The notes beneath the pieces are model-generated. The model was given only the letters and a program-made list of their open reading frames with translations, was not told where the DNA came from and ran no database searches. DNA of 64,000 nucleotides. Origin: Pseudoscardovia radai. GTDB taxonomy: Bacteria > Actinomycetota > Actinomycetes > Actinomycetales > Bifidobacteriaceae. The translations under genes and the position numbers were made by a program. Shown piece by piece: positions 44,933-51,785 of the stretch (positions are counted from its first letter, which is position 1; each line of letters starts with the position of its first letter). The stretch is from positions 1 to 64,000 of the forward strand of contig NZ_MWWR01000012.1 of assembly GCF_002259605.1 (NCBI RefSeq), written 5' to 3'.

Positions 44933-45775
44933 CTACGCCCTCTCGTCGACGCGCATCGCCGCGATCATCGTCTCCGCGGCGCGTCGCTGGTCGCGCGACA
45001 GGCCCGTGCGCGGCGTCACCGCGTAGAAACGCCGCACGAATTCGCGCCCCAGGGACCGCACCGGAACGCCGTCCGGCACAATGGACCGCGAGACGACGGA
45101 GCAGCCGAAGCCCGACGCGAGCGCCGCGACGATGGACGCGTTGCTTGCCACCGTCACCGACCGCCCGGGCACGATGCCCTCGGTTTTGCACAACAGGTCG
45201 GTGTAGTAGCGCACGCCGGAGCCCTGCTCGCGCACCAGCCACACCGACGAGGGGTCGCCGGCGAGCACAAGCTCGTCCGAGCACAGCGTGACGCGGTCGA
45301 TGGCGTCGTTGATGACGGGTTTTTCGATAACGCCGAATTCGGCCTCCTTGCGCCCCACGAGGTCCACGATGACATCGGAGTTGACGGCGCGGAAGGTCAG
45401 GTCGTACCGCTCGAGCCGCGGTTCGAGCGCCTTCAGCGCGGCGGGCATGAGCACACAGGCGGCGGTCAGGGAGAAGCAGGCGCGCAGACGGACGGCGGTG
45501 CGGGATGCGCGGACCGCCTCGTCGCAGGCGTCGCGCCATGTGTCGCCGATGGTCGCGGCGGCGCGGTACAGAAGCGTGCCTGCGGCGGTGGGCTCCACGT
45601 CGCTTTTCGCCTTGCGCACGAACAACGGAACGCCGGCCTCGGCCTCGAGCGCGGCGATGCGCGCGGAGACGGTCGGCTGCGATACGCCGAGCTCGTCGGC
45701 GGCCGCCGTGAACTGGCCGGTTTCGTAAACCGCCGCCAGCGTCCTTAGCAACGGGAACATGTCGTGCGCTGGCAT
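44933..45775 (-). CDS. LysR family transcriptional regulator
   Basis: About 280 aa. The N-terminal winged helix-turn-helix (FTAAADELGVSQPTVSARIAAL, then EAEAGVPLFVRKAKSDVEPT) and a LysR substrate-binding domain are clear. AGGGGAGGG stands upstream of the ATG at 45775. It probably controls the exporter gene downstream on the same strand, by analogy with YeiE, a sulfur-anion responsive LysR protein. Coinducer unknown. Confidence 0.9.
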   Translation of the reverse strand: MPAHDMFPLLRTLAAVYETGQFTAAADELGVSQPTVSARIAALEAEAGVPLFVRKAKSDVEPTAAGTLLYRAAATIGDTWRDACDEAVRASRTAVRLRACFSLTAACVLMPAALKALEPRLERYDLTFRAVNSDVIVDLVGRKEAEFGVIEKPVINDAIDRVTLCSDELVLAGDPSSVWLVREQGSGVRYYTDLLCKTEGIVPGRSVTVASNASIVAALASGFGCSVVSRSIVPDGVPVRSLGREFVRRFYAVTPRTGLSRDQRRAAETMIAAMRVDERA

Positions 45776-45800
45776 GGGCCCTCCCCTTCCGTCCGCAACA

Positions 45801-45871
45801 GGCCGTCGCACCGTTCCGGAAGCGACCTCCCCGAGAGGAACCGTTCCGGGGTCGCACATCGTGCGACGGCC
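45801..45871. repeat. Nested inverted repeat between lysR and ychF
   Basis: GGCCGTCGCAC (45801-45811) pairs with GTGCGACGGCC (45861-45871). Inside, GCGACC pairs with GGTCGC, and ACCGTTCCGG occurs twice as a direct repeat. The long composite hairpin sits after ychF on the minus strand and can be its terminator. It has no T-run. Confidence 0.6.
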
Positions 45872-45902
45872 TGCGGCACGGTTCCTCTCCCAGAGACGGA
45901 CG

Positions 45903-46997
45903 TCACTTGCTGACGTTGAACTTGAACTCCACGATGTCGCCGTCCTGCATCACGTAGTCGCGGCCTTCCTGGCGGAGCTTGCCCTCCTCCTTGATCTCGG
46001 TCATGGAGCCCTTCGCCGCCACGAAATCGTCATAGGAGACGATGTCGGCCTTGATGAATCCCTTCTCGAAATCGGAGTGGATCACGCCGGCGGCCTGCGG
46101 AGCCGTCCAGCCCTTGTGGATCTGCCAGGCGCGCACCTCCTTGACGCCTGCGGTGAGGAAGGTCTGCAGGCCGAGGATGTCGAAGCCCACGCGGGCCAGC
46201 TGGTCGAGGCCGGATTCCTTGAGGCCGGCGTCGGCGAGCATCTCGCGCGCATCGGCCTCGTCGAGTTCGGTAAGGTCGGATTCGAACTGCGCGTTGAGGA
46301 ACACAGCGGGGGCCGGCGCGACGCTTGCGGACAGCTTCGCCTTGAGCTCGTCGTTCTGCAGCTCGTCGTCGTCCACGTTGAACACATAGATGAACGGCTT
46401 GGCGGTCATGAGGTGCAGGTCGTAGACATCGTCCTTGTCGATCTTGCCCGCGGAGGCCGCGTGGTCGATGGTCTCGCCCGCCTCGAGGATCTTCTGGGCC
46501 TTCTTGACGGCATCCATGTACGCGGGCTCGATCTTGCGGCCGCGCAGGTCCTTCTCCAGCTTGGGCAGCGCGTTCTCGATGGTCTGCAGGTCGGCCAGGA
46601 TCAGCTCGGTGTTGATGGTGTCGATGTCGTCGGCGGGATCGACCTTGCCGTTGACATGCACGATATCGTCATCCTCGAAGGCGCGCACGACCTCGCAGAT
46701 CGCGTCGGCCTCGCGGATGTTGGCGAGGAACTTGTTGCCCAGGCCCTCGCCCTCGGAGGCGCCCTTGACGATGCCGGCGATGTCGACGAAGGTGACGGTG
46801 GCGGGCACGATCTTCTCGGTGTGCACGAGCTCGGCGAGAACCGGGAGGCGCTTGTCCGGCAGGGGCACGATGCCGGTGTTCGGCTCGATGGTGGCGAAGG
46901 GGTAGTTCTCCGCAAGCACGTTGTTGCGGGTCAGGGCGTTGAACATGGTGGACTTGCCGACGTTCGGCAGGCCGACGATTCCGATAGTAAGAGACAT
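45903..46997 (-). CDS. ychF: Obg-like ATPase YchF
   Basis: About 364 aa, full length. G1 [19 protein letters not shown], switch GTP/ATPase segments ([20 protein letters not shown]), the ATP-selecting FIYVFNVDD and the C-terminal TGS domain ([33 protein letters not shown]) are present. YchF/OLA1 hydrolyses ATP and binds ribosomes; in E. coli it affects the oxidative-stress response. The ATG at 46997 has only a weak AGAAG upstream. Stand-alone gene. Confidence 0.95.
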   Translation of the reverse strand: MSLTIGIVGLPNVGKSTMFNALTRNNVLAENYPFATIEPNTGIVPLPDKRLPVLAELVHTEKIVPATVTFVDIAGIVKGASEGEGLGNKFLANIREADAICEVVRAFEDDDIVHVNGKVDPADDIDTINTELILADLQTIENALPKLEKDLRGRKIEPAYMDAVKKAQKILEAGETIDHAASAGKIDKDDVYDLHLMTAKPFIYVFNVDDDELQNDELKAKLSASVAPAPAVFLNAQFESDLTELDEADAREMLADAGLKESGLDQLARVGFDILGLQTFLTAGVKEVRAWQIHKGWTAPQAAGVIHSDFEKGFIKADIVSYDDFVAAKGSMTEIKEEGKLRQEGRDYVMQDGDIVEFKFNVSK

Positions 46998-47151
46998 GGC
47001 TTCTAGTCTAGAGCCCACGGGGACAATGCCGCTCCTCCCGGACGCGGGCCAGACCGCGCCCTTCCCTTCTCACACCCCTCTCGCCCCCAACATGTTCGCG
47101 TTAGAATTCCGATGTATCTCTTGATACGTTCTTTCAGCGGAGTTCCCATGA

Positions 47152-48246
47152 ATGGAGAAAAACACCATGACAGACCATAGATTCACCGGATTCCCACGTC
47201 GCTTCCGACGCGACGGAAAATCCGCAACTAGGACCTCCGAGAACCAACAATCGTCGACAGTAGAGCCTGACACCACCAAACTCACCACCTCAGCCGCCCT
47301 TCCTCCCCATGCCTCGGACGGCACGACAACCGCCACGAAAGGCAATAGCACATTCACAAAAATCGTCGATTCCGTCAAACAGATGCCGACGATTCTTTTC
47401 GCCACCTATGTCTTCACCGTCATCGGTGTCATAGGCTGGTTCACACCGCTCAAGACATCCGGCATAATCGCCGCCCTTGTCGGCATCGTCACAGGCATCG
47501 TCAGCCTCATCAAGAACCGCAAGAACGACCAGCACAAGCGCAATTCCATCATCGCAACCATCGTCTGCGTTGTGGCTCTCCTCGGCTGCGCCGCAACCGC
47601 ACCCGCGTCTTCATCCTCGACGCAGGCCGAATCCACCGCCGCCAGTTCCGCGCCCTCGACCGAAGCCAGCTCTTCTGAAACAACGTCCTCCACCCCGACG
47701 CAGGACCCGAGACTCCCGCAGGCCCAGCAGGACCTCCAGTCCAAGCTCACCGAAGCCAATACGCTGCTGGCGTCGTCGGAAAACCAAGTCGCGGACGAAT
47801 CCACCAGAGTCGCGCTCACCCAAGCGATCACCGCCGCGAGCGCCGTCACATCGGAGAATCCCGATGATTACACACAGGCCCAGCAATCCCTCCAATCTGC
47901 GATGGACGCCGTGACCTCCAGCGAGCAGCAAAAGCAAGCCGCCGACGCCGCGGCGCAGCAAGCGGCGCAAGAAGAGGCATCAAGGGAAGCGGAGCAACAG
48001 GCCCAGCAACAGGCGGCTCAACAGGCCCAGCAACAGGCGGCTCAACAAGCTCAACAGCAGGCACAGCAACAAGCGACCCAAAGCGCACAGAAACCGACGC
48101 AAAGCACGCAGAGCAACACCAACACCGGGAAAACCATCAGACGCGGCGAATTCTGCAGCAAATCCCGGATTGGCGAACAGGCCACGGCATCCAACGGCGG
48201 AACCGTGACGTGCACCGCCGACGGAAACCGCGCCCGTTGGAAGTAA
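47152..48246 (+). CDS. Hypothetical membrane protein with Gln/Ala-rich repeats and C-terminal Cys-pair motif
   Basis: About 364 aa. Not assignable to a named family. Order: a polar Thr/Ser N-terminus, hydrophobic segments LFATYVFTVIGVIGWF, GIIAALVGIVTGIVSLI and IIATIVCVVALLGCAATAPA (residues ~80-150), a Ser/Thr linker, then a helical Gln/Ala stretch with near-perfect units of AQQQAAQQ (encoded about 47930-48090). The C-terminus, about 35 residues, has GEFCSKSRIGEQATASNGG..TCTADGNRARW; a similar two-Cys motif ends various bifidobacterial surface proteins. Two starts fit equally (47152 and 47167), each with GGAG at 9 bases. Codon use appears less GC-rich than the neighbours, hinting at a different origin. 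Confidence 0.75.
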   Translation: MEKNTMTDHRFTGFPRRFRRDGKSATRTSENQQSSTVEPDTTKLTTSAALPPHASDGTTTATKGNSTFTKIVDSVKQMPTILFATYVFTVIGVIGWFTPLKTSGIIAALVGIVTGIVSLIKNRKNDQHKRNSIIATIVCVVALLGCAATAPASSSSTQAESTAASSAPSTEASSSETTSSTPTQDPRLPQAQQDLQSKLTEANTLLASSENQVADESTRVALTQAITAASAVTSENPDDYTQAQQSLQSAMDAVTSSEQQKQAADAAAQQAAQEEASREAEQQAQQQAAQQAQQQAAQQAQQQAQQQATQSAQKPTQSTQSNTNTGKTIRRGEFCSKSRIGEQATASNGGTVTCTADGNRARWK

Positions 48247-48274
48247 GCGTGCGTCAGTCACCCCGCCATCACAT

Positions 48275-48303
48275 GGGTCGGTCCTCCTCATCAGGACCGA
48301 CCC
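48275..48303 (+). terminator. Hairpin after the Gln/Ala-rich protein gene
   Basis: GGGTCGGTCCT and AGGACCGACCC form a perfect 11-bp stem with a 7-base loop, about 30 bases after the stop. No T-run. Confidence 0.65.
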
Positions 48304-48425
48304 CTCACCAAGGCCGACCCTGCTGATGCCGAATTCCTGAACAGTGTGGGGCGCTCCCCCTCCCCGCCTCGCCGCTTGGGCGGGATAGAATCGAAGAACG
48401 CAATCGTGTGAACAAAGGAGTTGGC

Positions 48426-49217
48426 ATGGGATATGCACTGATCACGGGAGCATCCGGAGGCATCGGGAAGGAATTCGCCAGGATCCTGGCGCAGCACGGC
48501 AAGGACCTCATCCTCGTGGCGCGCAGCGACGACAGGCTGCGCGACATCGCCGACGGCCTCGAGAAGCGCTACGGCGTGCATGTGGTGCGCGTGGCGCTGG
48601 ACCTGTCGGAGGAGGACAGCGCGCAGCAGCTGTTCTCGATCACGCAGGGCGCCGGCTACACGGTCGACACCCTCATCAACAACGCGGGCTTCGGCGACCT
48701 GACCGGATTCCTCGACTCGAACTGGTACCGGTCGCGCAACCTCATGGAGCTGAACATGGTCACGCTCGTGCACCTGACGTACCTGTACGGCAACGAGATG
48801 CGCGCGCACCATTTCGGGCGCATCCTCAACGTCTCGTCGGTCGCGGCGGCGTTCGCAGGGCCCAACATGGCGCTGTACTACGCGTCGAAGGCCTTCGTGC
48901 TGAGCTTCACCGAGGCGCTGTCGAGCGAGCTGAAGGGCACGGGGGTGTCGGCGACGGCCATCTGCCCTGGCCCGACGGCCACGTCGTTCGGGGTGAACGC
49001 GAAGATGAGCGGCCGCAGCTTCATGACGATGGGCCGGCCCATGTCGGCGGCCGACGTGGCGGAACGCGGGTACCGCGCGATGCTGCGCGGGCGCACGACG
49101 GTGTACGTGGGACCGCTGACAAAGGCCGGCTTCCTTGCGGCGCGCATCCTGCCGCGCCGCGTGACCCGCGCGATCTGCAAGTGGGCGAACGGAACGCCGC
49201 AGGGGCCGCATTTCTAA
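48426..49217 (+). CDS. Short-chain dehydrogenase/reductase (SDR)
   Basis: About 263 aa. The classical SDR pattern is complete: cofactor motif LITGASGGIGKEFA, NNAG (LINNAGFGDLTGF), catalytic Ser (LNVSSVAAAFAG) and Tyr-x-x-x-Lys (YYASKAF). AAAGGAG precedes the ATG. Similar actinobacterial proteins are annotated DltE-like or short-chain reductases acting on lipids or sugars. The C-terminal basic tail has no signal. Substrate unknown. Single gene with terminator shared with proC. Confidence 0.9.
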   Translation: MGYALITGASGGIGKEFARILAQHGKDLILVARSDDRLRDIADGLEKRYGVHVVRVALDLSEEDSAQQLFSITQGAGYTVDTLINNAGFGDLTGFLDSNWYRSRNLMELNMVTLVHLTYLYGNEMRAHHFGRILNVSSVAAAFAGPNMALYYASKAFVLSFTEALSSELKGTGVSATAICPGPTATSFGVNAKMSGRSFMTMGRPMSAADVAERGYRAMLRGRTTVYVGPLTKAGFLAARILPRRVTRAICKWANGTPQGPHF

Positions 49218-49250
49218 ACGGCGAGCCCCAAGCCGGAACCTCCCAACCAA

Positions 49251-49301
49251 CGACACAGGGCGGGCGCCACCGGAATACCGGTCGGCGTCCGCCCTGTGTC
49301 G
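49251..49301. terminator. Bidirectional terminator between the SDR gene and proC
   Basis: CGACACAGGGCGG and CCGCCCTGTGTCG form a long stem with a second inner pair (ACCGG/CCGGT) between the two converging genes. GTTTCTC follows on the plus strand. Confidence 0.85.
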
Positions 49302-49320
49302 TTTCTCAATCGCCCGTTTC

Positions 49321-50160
49321 TCAGTCGCCCATCACCGCGTCGACGGCGCTCATGACGTCGCCGCGGAAGCCGCGCTCCTCAAGGCGCTGCACGCCGCGAA
49401 TCGTGGCGCCGCCGGGCGAGCACACGGCGTCCTTCATGGCCGCGGGAATCTGCCCCGTCGCCACCTGGAGCGCGCCGGTGCCCTCCACCATGGCCGACAC
49501 GAGGCGGTAGGCGGCGGCGCGCGGGATGCCGTGCTTCACGGCCGCGTCTGACAGTGCCTCGATGAACATGGCCGCGTACGCCGGGGCGCAGCTGGTCACG
49601 GTTCCCGCCTGGTACAGCGTGGCCGTGTCGAGGAACTCGACGAGGCTGATGGGCTCGAACAGGCGCGTGAACGTGCCGATCTCGTCAGGCGTGAGGTTGC
49701 TGAGGCGCTCGGCCACCACGACGCCCTTGCCCACGGCGATCGGCGTATTCGGCACGATGGACAGATGGTGCGTGCCCGGCGCGAGAATCGTCTCGTACTT
49801 GGCGAAGTCCCAGCCCCAGGCGATGGAGATGACGACGGTGCCCGGCTCGGCGAGCTTGGCCTTGATGGGCTCGACGACGGATTCGATGACATTGGGTTTG
49901 ACCGCGAGGATCACGACCTCGCATTCGTCCACCACGTCGGCGGCGCTGGCGGCGGCCGTGGCGCCGAGCACGGAGGTGGCGGCGTCGAGGGTCTGGCGGT
50001 TGATGTCGTAGGCGACGATCTGCGCGCCGTCGATGCCGCCGTGGCGCACCATGCCGGTGGCGATGCCCTGCGCCATGGCGCCGAAGCCGATGAATCCGAT
50101 GGTGAGGTTCGATGCGGCGGTGCCGTCGGCGACGACGGCGGACGGGTTGATAACAGTCAT
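49321..50160 (-). CDS. proC: Pyrroline-5-carboxylate reductase
   Basis: About 279 aa, usual size. It reduces pyrroline-5-carboxylate to proline. It shows the NAD(P) motif TIGFIGFGAMAQGIATGM, VVILAVKPNVIESVV, and the C-terminal family block ALSDAAVKHGIPRAAAYRL with VCSPGGATIRGVQRLEERGFRGD. The ATG at 50160 has GGAG 6 bases upstream. Downstream of the peptidase gene on the same strand, so both may be transcribed together; a proline-releasing peptidase next to proC would fit. Confidence 0.93.
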   Translation of the reverse strand: MTVINPSAVVADGTAASNLTIGFIGFGAMAQGIATGMVRHGGIDGAQIVAYDINRQTLDAATSVLGATAAASAADVVDECEVVILAVKPNVIESVVEPIKAKLAEPGTVVISIAWGWDFAKYETILAPGTHHLSIVPNTPIAVGKGVVVAERLSNLTPDEIGTFTRLFEPISLVEFLDTATLYQAGTVTSCAPAYAAMFIEALSDAAVKHGIPRAAAYRLVSAMVEGTGALQVATGQIPAAMKDAVCSPGGATIRGVQRLEERGFRGDVMSAVDAVMGD

Positions 50161-50213
50161 GTTTTCTCCGGTTTCCTCAACGATTTTTCCGACGGACGCC
50201 GCCCCGCGGGCGG

Positions 50214-51632
50214 TCAGCAATAACGGTCGGCGAACACGGCGCGCAGGTCGCCGCGATCCAACGCCTCATTATAAAGGCGCGGGAACACGGAGTCGCCGTG
50301 GATTCCATCGTGTTCGAACTCGTTCGTCACCCACGCATGCGACGCGCCGATATGCTCGAGCGAGGCGAGCGACAGCTCGGACGGCACGTACATGTCGTCG
50401 TGGTAGACGGCGGCCTGGAGCGGAACCTCGTTGGAGGCGAGGCGGTCGAGGTCGTAGATCATGCCCCAGCGCGTGTCGTGCATCATCAGTTCCTCGGCGT
50501 CGCGGAAGGGGCGCAGCGACGAATCGGTGGCGAACATATCGGGCAGCGCCGCCTCGCCGATGAAGCACAGGGGGCGCGCGTCGGGCGCCATGTCGGCGTG
50601 TCGCGCGATCTGGCGGTCGGCGGCCCAGTCGGCGGGGGCGCACTGCCCCTCCGCGCCGCCGTTGAGATAGATGAATTCCTGCAGCGTCCAGTACAGCGGG
50701 CGGTTATACGATTCCGTTTCCGACAGCACGTTCATGAGGAAACCGTCGGTGAGCGTGGGGCGACGGGATGCGGACGACACAGACGCCGCGGACGATGCGC
50801 CGTCCTCCCCCGCGATGCCGCCGGCACAGACAACGGAGCCGTCGCCGTCCGCGAAAGCCTGGTCGAACAGCCAGTGGAGGCGCTCCGGGGCGGGCTTCAT
50901 GCCCATGCCGCCGCCGAGCATCTGCAGACGGCGCACCGTCAGCGGATCCCCGTTGGGCAGGCGCACGTCGCCGTCGGCCAGCGCGTCGGCCACGGCGGCC
51001 ACGCGCGCAGCGTCGCCGGGATACCGCTCGTAGTAGCGGCGTGTCTTCATCATCATCTTGCGCACCGTGTGCTCGTACACGGTGTCGGGGCCCGCGTCGA
51101 TGGCGGGGATGCCGCCGGCGGTGAACGATGCGAGGACTGCCTCGGGGAAGATCGACAGATAGGTCAGCGTCAGGAAGCCGCCGTAGCTCTGCCCCAGCGT
51201 GACCCAGCGCCGGCCGCCGAACTCGGTGCGGCGCAGATGCTCGAAGTCACGGATGATGGAATCGGCGAGGAAATGATGCAGGTAGTCCGCGAGCGCACGC
51301 GGCGTGCCGAAGCGACGCGCGACGCTGGCCTGCACACGGCTGGAGCGCCCTGTTCCGCGCTGGTCGGGCAGGATGACGCGGAAATGGCGCACCGCCTCGG
51401 CTATCCACCCGTCGGAGTCAGGCGACAGGGGGCGCGGCCCGGGGCCGCCGGGGCCGCCCTGGAGGAAGACGAGAAGCGGCATGTCGCGCGATTCGTTCTC
51501 CGGCGCGCACACCACGCGGTAGAACAGGCTGAGACGCTCGGACGCGTCGGGCGCCGACCAGTCGAGCGGCACCTCGATGGAATGGTCCTCGATGCACAGG
51601 CCCGGAACGTAGTATTTCGCCAACAGAGTCAT
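50214..51632 (-). CDS. S33-family alpha/beta-fold peptidase (prolyl aminopeptidase-like)
   Basis: About 472 aa. The oxyanion region VFLQGGPGGPGPRPL, PDQRGTGRSSRV, the nucleophile elbow VTLGQSYGGFLTLTYL and a C-terminal His (EFEHDGIHGDSVF) indicate a serine peptidase of the S33 type, related to proline iminopeptidase and PIP-like tripeptidyl enzymes. The lid region is long and includes a Ser/Ala insertion. AGGACC is upstream of the ATG at 51632. No signal peptide, so cytoplasmic; it probably removes N-terminal proline from peptides. Confidence 0.87.
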   Translation of the reverse strand: MTLLAKYYVPGLCIEDHSIEVPLDWSAPDASERLSLFYRVVCAPENESRDMPLLVFLQGGPGGPGPRPLSPDSDGWIAEAVRHFRVILPDQRGTGRSSRVQASVARRFGTPRALADYLHHFLADSIIRDFEHLRRTEFGGRRWVTLGQSYGGFLTLTYLSIFPEAVLASFTAGGIPAIDAGPDTVYEHTVRKMMMKTRRYYERYPGDAARVAAVADALADGDVRLPNGDPLTVRRLQMLGGGMGMKPAPERLHWLFDQAFADGDGSVVCAGGIAGEDGASSAASVSSASRRPTLTDGFLMNVLSETESYNRPLYWTLQEFIYLNGGAEGQCAPADWAADRQIARHADMAPDARPLCFIGEAALPDMFATDSSLRPFRDAEELMMHDTRWGMIYDLDRLASNEVPLQAAVYHDDMYVPSELSLASLEHIGASHAWVTNEFEHDGIHGDSVFPRLYNEALDRGDLRAVFADRYC

Positions 51633-51785
51633 GGTCCTCCCCTCGTCGCGCACGGCTATAAGGCGGTCTGCGCGCCGCGTCATCCTTCCGGACGATGGCC
51701 GGCGCCGCCCGCCACGGCTAGTGTGGAAGGCACCATGGACGGCGCCCGCGCATGGCGACGCAGACGAGACGACGGAGGGACCACG

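Noticed and set aside
50298-51785. N-terminal extension of the tandem histidine kinase frame
   Set aside because: The frame stays open for about 1.5 kb upstream, but this is the antisense of the S33 peptidase. The kinase start at 51786 has GGAGGGA.
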